A DNA stretch of 64,000 nucleotides. Source: Symsagittifera roscoffensis (taxonomy: Eukaryota > Xenacoelomorpha > Acoela > Convolutidae). Position numbers and translations under genes: made by a program. The notes under the pieces are model-generated. The model was not told the origin of the DNA. It was given only the letters and a program-made list of their open reading frames with translations, and searched no databases. Position 1 is the stretch's first letter. Every line of letters begins with the position of its first letter. The stretch spans positions 38,775,649 through 38,839,648 of the forward strand of contig NC_087068.1 in the NCBI RefSeq assembly GCF_963678635.1, read 5' to 3'. This document shows, in pieces, positions 35,247 to 46,176 of this stretch.

Positions 35247-37793
35247 TTTTGAACGATTCTAGAACAATTTTAGGTAACCAAAGAGAAGCGGATTTTTTAA
35301 CAAAAAAATAAAAAATATTGAAAATCGAAGAAAAGTTGCCCAATCATACACTTCAAACCAAAAAATTGCGGAAGTTGTGACTACATAGTCACAATGAGTA
35401 TCGAAAGAAAGCTTCCGCTTTTTAACCGGGCCATAAAAAATTATAAATTTATTTCTCTGACCAATGTGTAATCCATACTCTTTAATCGTCAGAACAATAA
35501 AAAAGTAATGCGATTTCAATGGTCATCAATATTCTTCAAAACATACTGTTAAAATCTTGACCAATGATTGTTCAAGTGCCAATTCGCTTCAAAAAGTTGC
35601 TTTCATTACAAACTTCACAAAATCTTGATGAAGGAGTTTTTTTGAAATTCGAAAGCTTTTAATTCTCGGTCTATTTAACCAAACAAAATAAATCAGAAAA
35701 ACTCAACTGATTATTTAAGCCGAAAGAAATATACATTTTTCAAAGAAAAAATACAGTTTGGCCTGGTAATGGTTCGCATGCACAAAGCCCAGGATTTGGC
35801 ATAAAATTATGACAAAATAGCGCAGGTTTTTGATGATGTTAGAGTTACTTATCATAGCTTTTTAAGAAGTGTTGTCGTACTAAAACTTTTGACTCCAACA
35901 TGCAAAACGTCACTGAAAAAAAAACATATTATAAGTTTATTCAGGTAATTGTATTGTTTTTTTTTCATCCACAATCTTGTTAGTTTCCATTATTTAATAT
36001 CCGCTTTTCATTTACAGAGCCAGATTGGTATCCGCTGATTAGAATTATTCAACAAAGGAATTTGTATTCCATATAAATGAGTTTTGATATAAGGTATAAA
36101 CAACAATAAACAACGGCCTAACAAACTATCTGATTCTGCCAAAATTTGTAAATATATATTTTTTTGGTTTCCCAATTAAAAAGAAAACATCAAAGTGACT
36201 TGAAAATCTGATATGAAAGAGACTTGAAAGAAAGTTAACTTGAATGATATAGAACTTTTATGCAAATTAGGAATGATATGATACGGAACAGGCTATTGCT
36301 CGTGAAAGCAATAACCACCCCTAAAATTTGGGTCAACAAGAACACAAAAAAAGGTAGAGGTCTCAAAAATACGCGACGTACGATAATTTTGTACCAGAAA
36401 TTTTTCTCTGAGATCCAATTCTAATAAGTAGTCCGATGATAAGGAAGTTGCTCTTTCTATCAGTGCTTAACTGAACACTATCAAAAAAGACAACTTTTGG
36501 GTAAATACACCAGTAAAAGAAACTAGTGATAACCTACTTGATTGAAACTTTCGTTACCTCAGGGGAAAAATTTGATTCGATGTTTCTAAGTAACACTTGT
36601 CTACGCACGCTATTTATTTACGCAAAACTGTAATCATAATGAAATAAAAATGTCATTAGATTAGACGACAGTCTTAACAAACAACTAGACTGCTTGCACC
36701 TTGATTGACTGCCCTGTAACCTCGATAAAAAAATCATTGAAAAAAAACAACGTCTGAAAATGAGCAAAAAATGATATTTTTCTTCATTTTTTTATTTTGT
36801 CCCTCATCAAACCGGAAAAAAATAGTAACGTGATAAAAAGAACAAATGGCTTGCCTCAGCTCAATTTGCCGCTGATGCTCTAATAAGACGAGATATAACG
36901 GTTCAAACTCTTCAACTGTTCTATCTTGTAAGTCGTTTTATTTTCTTCAGTTCATCAACAATTTCAGTACCATGTGAAAAATCGAAACTTGCGAGCGCGC
37001 ACCTGAGGTATGCGTGAATAAAATTACTCTAAAACTTCGACAAGTGGGCATTTGGTGCGGTCGGCCCTAACCAACAGTTCAGCGGTACTACAAAATAAAA
37101 CGCTGAAAATGTATCTCTTCAAAACATGAAACGGAAGAAAAACAACAACCTTTAGTTAGGTTTTGAAACTTTTTTAAATTTCCAATTGTGAATGGAGGAG
37201 GCGGCATTGTTGATAATATTGAGGTGTTTGCGTTGAGTACCAATGTTCCAATTGCGCTGTTGGTTGTAGATATACTTTTTCAATGGAGTTAGTTTCAAAC
37301 AATCAGATTTAAACGTTATAATTCGATGTTTGAAATAGCGAAAAATTCAGTCAGTTTTTATAACAAAAAACCCAATTCTATTAGAAGAAATAGAACTACA
37401 TCCTCTAACTCTTTGGAGAGAACTCTACGGTTGTATAATAATCTGTATGTATTAGCGAAAATGGGGAAATTCAAAAGTGCCGAAAAAAAAGAGTGCCAAG
37501 AATGCAAAAAACTTTTCAGGTTACCAAAAATGAACCAATTCTGTAATAAAATAGCTACTTAATATCGTTTGGAGAATAGAATCGGATGATAATGTTTTCA
37601 GTTAATGTAATAATTTTTTATTAAAAAATAAGGACGTCATACTAGAGGAGGGAGTATTTGTATATTATTTGTTTTAATTGTTGTCAGAAGCAAAAAACAG
37701 ACTTTTTTCTGTCTTTCTGTGCTGTTGTTTCAACTTCTAAGCGTTATTTTTCCCAGTCCTATAAAGTTTTGGCAATCTTGAACACGTTTTTCG
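35247..37793. other. Intergenic DNA upstream of gene A
   Basis: Should hold gene A regulatory sequence. On the minus strand TTGTTCTAG lies 17 nt before the gene A ATG and could be a 5' UTR splice or trans-splice acceptor, but this cannot be tested here. No other gene recognised; the 78-codon frame at 37326 has no domain. Confidence 0.4.
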
Positions 37794-40499
37794 ACACTTG
37801 TATTTTGCAAATCTTGTACACAATAATTTGCTTGAGCAACTGTAAAAGATGTGAGATTAGGAAAATAGACAAAATTGGGGGCTCAAGGCTAAGGATTTCA
37901 AGTTCCTACACAAACGTTCGATTTATTTACAATTAAGATTTGGTTTATTTAAAATCTTTCTTTTTCAGAAAAATTTTGACGATCAAAAACAGTTATCAAC
38001 AGAATTGTTTGTGCCGAAGTCACAGAAATTTGAGTGCTAAAATTTATTTTCAAACCAGCAAAACTCTACAAGGACAACAAAAATAACAATTAAAAACTGA
38101 GCCACTGGAAAAATAAATTGAGAAAAAAATCACTAATTGCTTACGAAATCAATCAAAAACACTTGCAGTACTTCCCCTATTCTGACCAATTTTCTTAAGT
38201 AAACAAAACTTACAGTTAATAAAAACAATGTTTAATAATTTATGGATGTCCATAAAAAACTAATACAAACTATAACATTTAACGTTAACGTTAAGTTGAT
38301 ACTTAACCATGATACTTAGTCATACGTACATATGTAAGATAACCATATAGATGTCTGATTTAATTAAGTACCTATTAAAACTAATGCCATAATCAATAGC
38401 TATTTATGAGTCTCTCTCTCTCTCTCTTGATTTCGAGGTCAGATTCGAATCAGACCTAACTTTACCAATTGAATTAATTTTGTTAGCAGATTCTTCTTAA
38501 CTCTATTAACCATAGCTTATGTCTCAGATCTCCACTGGTTATTGCGCCGTTCTGACAGAAAACCTCAGCGGAACCCCCAATCGAGTGGGAAAGATGGAAT
38601 CAACCATTTTTCCTGGGAACCGTCACAAAAGACGGTATTATTCTACAAAAACTACCACCAGACCCACCTCTAGTTTGAAAACCATAAGAGTCTGGTTACG
38701 AACTCCAAATAGAGGGGGAAATTCAATCTAAGGTTAGAGATAGAGGTATCCGCAATCATGAAATAGAATCCAGTGGGAAAATCAGAGTATTCAACTCGAT
38801 AATTTAGGACCCACCGTGGACAGGATACTGTGGAAAGAAACCAATATCAAGGTTCGAAGCTACATCTATCTCAGCCTAGGAAACGAGGGCCAAAGAAGCC
38901 TATGCCAACACTATCCGGACCTAAAAATCATGGAAACTACCACAAAAGACTTTTGGACAAGACTACAACATCTATTCATCAAGGACCGCAAGGTAACTTT
39001 TGACAGGTATGAGGCATTCACAAGAAAACAAACCAAAACAGAAACTCTGGAAGAATTCCACTGTGCCCTCACGGATATTGTGGTACAAGGGAATTTTATA
39101 TGTCCAAACTGCAACGATAAGGGTCTAGAAACAGAAATAAAGAGGGACACTTGTATTTTGCAAATCTTGTACACAATAATTTGCTTGAGCAACTGTAAAA
39201 GATGTGAGATTAGGAAAATAGACAAAATTGGGGGCTCAAGGCTAAGGATTTCAAGTTCCTACACAAACGTTCGATTTATTTACAATTAAGATTTGGTTTA
39301 TTTAAAATCTTTCTTTTTCAGAAAAATTTTGACGATCAAAAACAGTTATCAACAGAATTGTTTGTGCCGAAGTCACAGAAATTTGAGTGCTAAAATTTAT
39401 TTTCAAACCAGCAAAACTCTACAAGGACAACAAAAATAACAATTAAAAACTGAGCCACTGGAAAAATAAATTGAGAAAAAAATCACTAATTGCTTACGAA
39501 ATCAATCAAAAACACTTGCAGTACTTCCCCTATTCTGACCAATTTTCTTAAGTAAACAAAACTTACAATTAATAAAAACAATGTTTAATAATTTATGGAT
39601 GTCCATAAAAAACTAATACAAACTATAACATTTAACGTTAACGTTAAGTTGATACTTAACCATGATACTTAGTCATACGTACATATGTAAGATAACCATA
39701 TATATGTCTGATTTAATTAAGTACCTATTAAAACTAATGCCATAATCAATAGCTATTTATGAGTCTCTCTCTCTCTCTTGATTTCGAGGTCAGATTCGAA
39801 TCAGACCTAACTTTACCAATTGAATTAAATTTGTTAGCAGATTCTTCTTAACTCTATTAACCATAGCTTATGTCTCAGATCTCCACTGGTTATCGCGCCG
39901 TTCTGACAGAAAACCTCAGCGGAACCCCCAATCGAGTGGGAAAGATGGAATCAACCATTTTTCCTGGGAACCGTCGCAAAAGACGGTATTATTCTACAAA
40001 AACTACCACTAGACCCACCTCTAGTTTGAAAACCATAAGAGTCTGGTTACGAACTCCAAATAGAGGGGGAAATTCAATCTAAGGTTAGAGATAGAGGTAT
40101 CCGCAATCATGAAATAGAATCCAGTGGGAAAATCAGAGTATTCAACTCGATAATTTAGGACCCACCGTGGACAGGATACTGTGGAAAGAAGCCAATATCA
40201 GGGTTCGAAGCTACATCTATCTCAGCCTAGGAAACGAGGGCCAAAGAAGCCTATACCAACACTATCCAGACCTAAAAATCATGGAAACTACCACAAAAGA
40301 CTTTTGGACAAGACTACAACATCTATTCATCAAGGACCGCAAGGTAACTTTTGACAGGTATGAGGCATTCACAAGAAAACAAACCAAAACAGAAACTCTG
40401 GAAGAATTCCACTGTGCCCTCACGGTTATTGTGGTACAAGGGAATTTTATATGTCCAAACTGCAACGATAAGGGTCTAGAAACAGAAATAAAGAGGGAC
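37794..40499 (+). repeat. 1.35-kb tandem duplication carrying retroelement gag
   Basis: Unit 1 (37794-39146) and unit 2 (39147-40499) are near-identical, offset by 1353 bp, differing mainly by single substitutions and two fewer bases in the CT microsatellite (38410-38428 versus 39761-39779). Each has about 0.72 kb non-coding (with the near-palindrome AGGTCAGATTCGAATCAGAC), then a gag reading frame. The junction falls inside gag, so unit 1 gag runs into unit 2 non-coding sequence after IKRD. Confidence 0.85.
38519..39146 (+). pseudogene. gypsy-3 gag fragment, tandem copy 1
   Basis: Two adjacent frames: MSQISTGYCAVLTENLSG (38519-38731, stop) then MDRILWKETNIK, YIYLSLGNEGQRSL, DFWTRLQHLFIKDR, TFDRYEAFTRKQTKTETLEE, typical of LTR-retrotransposon gag (FW..L...F..R...F.R..F..R.Q). 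Cut by the duplication junction at 39146, after which the frame reads unrelated sequence to 39289. Non-functional. Confidence 0.75.
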
Positions 40500-40760
40500 C
40501 TACTTACAGCAAACATGTAAAACGATGAGGTGCAAAAAACTTCCAAGGAGAAACCAAAACCGAAATAATCAACTGGGCAACAGAGGCCCCCGCAATCACA
40601 ACGAGGTAATCAGCAGCGTCAGGGAGCCGACCATAAACAGTCTTGCTATAAATGCGTTAATTCGTTCTGACCTGGACACTTCCAACAATGTCCGGCAAAT
40701 TTCAAAATTTTCAACAATTGCACCAAACGCGGACACTACGCTAGGCTTTGCAATTCTTCC
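39870..40760 (+). pseudogene. gypsy-3 gag and nucleocapsid fragment, tandem copy 2
   Basis: Same gag as copy 1, continuing past the junction to LLTANM (stop at 40520). In another frame follow QQRPPQSQRGNQQRQG and two zinc-knuckle remnants: CYKCVNSF-stop-PGHFQQC (about 40639-40692) and NCTKRGHYARLC (about 40717-40752, its first cysteine replaced). No protease or RT follows. A short copy of the sequence preceding gag (CAGATTCTTCTTAACTCT) recurs at about 40850-40890. Confidence 0.75.
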
Positions 40761-40911
40761 AAGGTCAATGCTTTTCAAGAAAAAAGCAGGATACAGGACA
40801 TTTACATGGCAGCCTACGTGGACTACCTCAAGGCAGAGACGTTATCCCAGATTCTTCTTAACTCTTTTAACCATAGATTTTCTCTCAGAACGTTACTTAT
40901 TTTCCGTGGGT

Positions 40912-41164
40912 ATAACAGAAGGGGGGGGGGGGCACACGCCAATAAATACGCAATTTTTGTCAAAATTTTCCAAAAAGTGCCCAAAAACGGCTTTTTGACC
41001 TGTTTTTTTTTCAAAATTTTGCCTGTCGCGCAGAAAATTTGGCCAAAACAGCGAATTTTATTGCTTCAGGAGAGCTTAGAAAATCACTTTTGCCGACCAA
41101 AAAAGGGTCTCAAATTTTTTGAAAATTTTTTGAAAATCCGCCCCCTTCGAGAAATCCGCCCTTA
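40912..41164 (+). repeat. Short interspersed repeat, family S, copy 5
   Basis: Begins in a poly-G run (40919-40931), then ACGCAATTTTTGTCAAAATTTTCC, GTGCCCAAAAACGGC, TTTTGCCTG..GCGCAGAAAATTTGG, GAGAGCTTAGAAAATCAC and the end CTTCGAGAAATCCGCCC. Confidence 0.65.
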
Positions 41165-42399
41165 AATTTTTTATAAAGCAAAGAGAAGCCGAATTTTTGG
41201 AAAAACAGTTTGATCCGGCAATCTGAAAAAAAATTTTCGTAAACGAATTTCATTTTGCAACAATTCTTATGGTCTTTTTTCTTGTAATTCGGCACTTTTG
41301 AGTGCATCCTCTTTCTCTCTGTGACGAGGTGACCTTCGGTACCTCATTCTATAGTACGTATTTATCTATATAAATCTAATAGTCAAAAGTACAGCTCAAG
41401 GACAATCAACGCCGGTCCGAATCTTTGTTGTTGTGATATCAGTTCCGAAAGCCCCATGTGTTGGAATGTGTTGGAATCGTACTCAATTCTGGAAAGTCTA
41501 AATTCATATATGTTATTCTTATATTCATACTTATTAATTCACTATTATCATTTTACCCGGCGGTTTTCCGGTCACAAATTTCGGGTAATCCCACTCTCAA
41601 GTAAAATTAATTCGGAGCTTGGTCAGCTCTACTTAAATTATTTATGCGAGGGCTTTCGGCGACAAAATGCTCTAAATTTGGCGAGGTAGCAGGCAAAAAA
41701 GTGCGACGCTCGCTGAATTAACTTGAAATTTTTGTTGAAGACTGGCACAAAAAGTTTGCCGAATGTCGTGAGCCTTAAATTTGTTATAGTGGCGATTAAA
41801 AAATTTAAAAATTTGAAACTGACTGCACAAAATTTCCGACAAATTTCTCAGCAAAACCCTACCTAATCCGGGCAAATAAATAACACGCCCTCGCTTCAGA
41901 GAAGCTTAATCAAATGCGCGTGTGGAAATTTTTTTATAGATTAAGTTAATCATATCAACTCATTTTTTCTAGCATGAAATCATCATAGATCTATATTGGG
42001 GCGATGCGTCTTGCATGCGTAAATTAAAATGGTATAATTTGATTCATTTTAGTGCAGCTTTGGTTTCAGACACAACATTGACAATGAGGGCCTACGTGTG
42101 TGTTTCGCTCATCTGGATTGTTATTTATTCATTTCTTACTAACACTCAAATATACCCGCAGCGATGTTCCATGGATAATAATCGATCATAATCAATTTTC
42201 GTGGTCAAAAATGCTGCCATTATAATCAATTTTTGTCCATGGAACTTCCTTATAATCGAGTATTTTCGGAAGATTTCCGAAACGATGTGAATTTCTTATG
42301 AAAATTATAATGGCTGATTATTCCTATATATTTTTTTAAAATTGATTATATTTGATTTTAACTATCTTTTGCCAAAACTCTTTTTCACTAAAAATATAT
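41165..42399. other. Intergenic DNA; palindromic TTATAATCGAT-type motifs at its end
   Basis: No gene recognised. About 42165-42365 holds several AATAATCGATCATAATC / ATTATAATCAATT motifs related to the MITE at 51059-52016. A hairpin-forming GAGGTGACC-TTC-GGTACCTC lies at about 41327-41346. Confidence 0.4.
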
Positions 42400-42928
42400 A
42401 ATTTATTGTTCCGAATTTCGATACGAAAGTAACGGAATATTTGAGCTTTGTTCTTCAGACAGATTTCGACTTTTTAACTAGCCATTTTTGACGGAATTTT
42501 TTATATCATTCGAAAGGTATTGTTGTCCTGAGCTCAAATTTGAAAAGATATTTCACCTGTGATCCTTCTTTGGTAAAGTTATGGGGGTTTAAAGATTGCC
42601 ATTTTGGCCAATTTGGGACAATTAACGCGCGATATATTTCGCGCTATTAACGCGTGAGCGGAGAGTTAATCCGTCTTAAAGTCGTTCCAAATTGGTTGAA
42701 AGAAGCTCATTTGCCATAATTGATTTGTTAAAAGGAGCGAAATCTATCCTTTTATACTTTGTATGGCGTGTGGGGGATGCTTTTCACAAAAAATTCAAGT
42801 TTTAGAAAAAAAATTTTAAATTATATATTTTTCTTACGATTTTCTTTTTTTTTTAATGTTATTACTGCTCCATAAAACCTCAAAAGGCGGTCGGAACATT
42901 CAAGGCTTCGCCCTGATACGAGTAGTCT
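42400..42928. mobile_element. Single arm of the foldback family
   Basis: Matches the right arm of 27749-29024 from GTTCCGAATTTCGATACGAA through ACTAGCCATTTTTGACGG, ACAATTAACGCGCGATATAT, AATTGGTTGAAAGAAGCT and GGCGTGTGGGGGATG, ending GATACGAGTAGTCT. It retains CGGTCGGAACATTCAAGG next to the tip, as in the left arm of the full copy. No partner arm nearby. Confidence 0.8.
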
Positions 42929-43429
42929 TTTTGGAGTTTATTCTTCCAATTTGTGCAAAACTTGAATAGGTGGAATCTGCTGAATCTGCATCAAACTGAA
43001 TAGGTGGAAAAAAAATTCACAGGTTTTCCTGCAATTTAACCTTTTTAACTCAGAATTTGCCTGAAAACCGTCTCTTTTTTGTGTATGGCTTGAAAGCTCT
43101 TCAATGATGTAAAGTCGTTACTTGTTTTTTTGACTAAGTAGATTTTATCTTATCATATAAGAACGTAAATTATAACTCAAGTTTCGCCTGAAAAACTTTT
43201 ATGGCCATGTATGGCTCATTCGTATAAAAAACACAATCTGGAGAGCGTTATTGTCACAAACGCAGAAAGTTTTGCCGGTATATTTTGTTAATTAAAAGTT
43301 TGATCAAAAAAGCAAATTTGGGATGAAAAAGAAAGAAGAAATGTTCTCGATTTATAAAATATTTGCAGAGTTTGATTCGAAAGTTTTTCTGCTTTTAGAA
43401 AATGCTTATTATATAATTTTCGGCTGTGA

Positions 43430-43752
43430 CAGATTTCGTCCCATGACAAATCTCGTCCCATTTTAAATTCAACAGATTTTGTCCCAATTCAAAGCGTACA
43501 CAGATTTATTCTCACAAATATGGGAGTACACAAATTTGGGCTTACTTTTTGTAAAGTGTGCGCTTTCAAAAGCAAGTAATAAAAATAATTGCGTTGCACA
43601 ATCAATATGATCAAAGCAAGTTCAATGCTTCAAATGTCAGCAGGATGCGATTAGCGCTTATGAGAACTACTTAATCCGCAATTACACTAATTTTCCTTAA
43701 ATGGTACGAAACTTGTTGGATATGGGACAAAATCTGTATGAGACGAAATCTG
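43430..43752. mobile_element. 323-bp MITE-like element with ~33-bp iterated terminal inverted repeats
   Basis: Left end CAGATTTCGTCCCATGACAA then ATCTCGTCCCAT; the right end is the inverse (ATGGGACAAAATCTGTATG then AGACGAAATCTG). Each end holds two units of the form AGATTTCGTCCCAT, and further diverged units follow inside the left end (ACAGATTTTGTCCCA). Non-coding core. Confidence 0.65.
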
Positions 43753-44064
43753 CGCCAATCATAATTTTCATATAGCATGTTTTTGTGTCGAGTTGTATGA
43801 TGATCATTTTTTGTGTATGGAGGTGAGATGTCTTGCCACCATCCGGTTCTTCTGAACTCGAAGTTCTACCGCGAAAAGCAGATACCTTCATCATAAATAA
43901 AAGATTCACAAAAAAAACACAAGAAAAATTGTTGTATATGTGAATTGATTGGAAATCGACTTTGTAAAATTTTTGTAGGTCAGCTAGAATCTGCAAAAAA
44001 CTTATAATTGTTTAAATTGGATTCCAACTCACTGAAAAACGGCAGCAACTTTTGATTTTAATCG

Positions 44065-44535
44065 TTTACAAAAAAAAATAAATGAAAGACAGTTCGATTT
44101 ATCAATCATAATCATTTGCAAAAAGTAAGTGAAAATACTTGTATGTAATTAAAATGGAAAAATAATTAAACATATTATCAATAAAAAAGTTATCGGATGG
44201 ATTATGTTTTTCATGATAAAAAAGAAAATAAAATGGAAAAATATTTGATTAAATCCATTGCTCTTTTTTTCAACTTAAGAAAAACTGTTTATTAAATCAT
44301 TTACAAAAAAAAACAAATGAAAAGCAGTTCGATTAATCAATCATAATCATTTGCAAACAGTAAAGGAAAATACTTTTACGTGAAAAATATGTAAAAATAA
44401 TCAAACTTATTATCAAAAAAATGTTCTCAAATGGATTATGTTTTTCAAGAAATGAACAAATTGTAATGGAAAAGTTTTCGATTAAATCCATTGCATTTTT
44501 GAAAAACTGTTCATTAAATCGAAGCAACTTTAGAA
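44065..44535 (+). repeat. Tandem duplication, ~235-bp unit, two copies
   Basis: Unit 2 is offset about 235 bp from unit 1. Shared blocks: TTTACAAAAAAAAA, CAGTTCGATT, ATCAATCATAATCATTTGCA, GGATTATGTTTTTCA and GATTAAATCCATTGC. Diverged by many substitutions; very AT-rich. Confidence 0.6.
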
Positions 44536-44695
44536 AAATTGTTTATTAAATCGAAATATAGACGATTAATAACGCTTCAGACATGTACTAGATGCGCGTA
44601 AAAATATAAGTACCGCGTACTGATGGGAAAGCATGCTAATAGGCAGTTCTGCAACGAATCATATGGTGCCAAAAAACTGGAGTGCGGTCTGTATT

Positions 44696-44820
44696 TAGAC
44701 AACCGCGTATTCAGGCATTGTATTAACCAATCAGAATCGAGACAAGGAAGAAATGAATTTCACATCTTCCTTGTCTCGATTCTGATTGGGTAATACAGTG
44801 TTTGAATACGCGGTTGTCTA
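44696..44820. repeat. 125-bp near-perfect hairpin (MITE-like)
   Basis: Arms 44696-44751 and 44765-44820 are near-perfect complements (TAGACAACCGCGTATTCA ... ACCAATCAGAATCGAGACAA) around a short loop. The core AACCAATCAGAATCGAGA also occurs at about 12957-12975 inside gypsy-1. Confidence 0.75.
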
Positions 44821-45921
44821 AAACTGCTACGTAACCCAAAAAACTAAAGTCTGTGCGGGGGCGTTCAACAGTGCCGAAATACAACAGTGCAGAAAAAGGC
44901 GGAAAATTTTCAGAACAATTGAAATGCATTTTCTAAAGAGAGAAAAACTACTGACGCCAATTAACAAAAAAATCACTCCAATTTTGGCGCTAAAATGTCT
45001 GCAACTGCAAATTAAACAATTATTTTTGCCCGAAAACTTCTAAGTTGCAAATTTTCTCGCTCAAAATCTTAAAATGTCACTCAAGATTGTAAGCGATCGC
45101 CGTTTAATTTTGATTGCCGCGCTTAATATTTTGAAATTTGTTCAAATGTTTGGCACTGTTGAACGACGTTTTCATTTTCGGCGCTGTTGAACTATTTTTT
45201 TTCGGCACTGTTGTACAGCCCCACCCAAACTCAAGTTGTTCAAATAAAGATCATTAAACGATAAATGGCTTAGAAAAACATTCAAGTAAAAAACATCCTC
45301 AACTGAGTCGGAATCAGAAAATAGATTTCCGATTCAAAAAATTCTCCAGGGACCGCTTTTTTCACAATTTAGTTTCGTTAAAGAATTCAACAATAGTTCA
45401 AAAAACCAAACAGTAATGGATGCCATTATTCCCATTGTGAAAACAAAACAATGCGTTAAATTGCTGGACCAAGAACGCGGCATCCTCGTATCAACTGACT
45501 CTATCCGAGATTAATATTTTGAAATTCTAAGTTTCAGAAAATATGTGCTTCCCTTTTTTCCAAGAATATACTGTTTTTCACTTTCTTTGCAGTTCATTTA
45601 TTTTGTTTCAAAAAGTTAGAACCAGCAAAACAGAAAAAAACGAGGTGGGGGCTGCCTCTTTTGGTGAAAGTTATATCAAAATGCAGAGAACATTATTTAA
45701 AAAAAGCTGCAAAACTTCAAAACGGACAAAAAAGTAACGATATGGCACTCAATTAAAGCCTTCGTTTCTTAAGAGTTTTTTTGTTTCTTTGTCACGTAGT
45801 ATCAGCTGCAAAATAGAAAAAAAATTTCTTTTCAGAAACTATTATTGATTTAACTTTGAAATCCCAGGTGTGCATTTTTGATAAGTCTTGGAAGGTAAAG
45901 AGAGTGAAAAACTACGCGATA
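44821..45921. other. Intergenic DNA upstream of gene B
   Basis: Likely contains the gene B promoter and 5' UTR. No assignable element. The frame extends upstream of the chosen ATG to about 45856, but that part has no signal-peptide character. Confidence 0.4.
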
Positions 45922-46176
45922 ATGATATTTATCTTTTCCAAAAGTTTTGCTAAATTTTTTTATTTGTTTTTGGCTAGTGCTGTTACATGTAGAACTGCTC
46001 TTGCGTTTATAAATTCCAATGATGGAGTTCCTTTCGAGGCAAACCTTTACAATCACTTAACTAAAATAGTGCCCAAATATTTTCCACCCGTTGATATGTT
46101 GAACAACAGCGTGTACATTTATTCGGATCTGTAGAAGATTTTGAACGTGGATGAAAAACAAGGTTTTCTGACTGCC

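Noticed and set aside
38430-38465. Near-palindrome AGGTCAGATTCGAATCAGAC resembling a tRNA T-arm
   Set aside because: No cloverleaf can be drawn around it, and it repeats only as part of the 1.35-kb tandem duplication.
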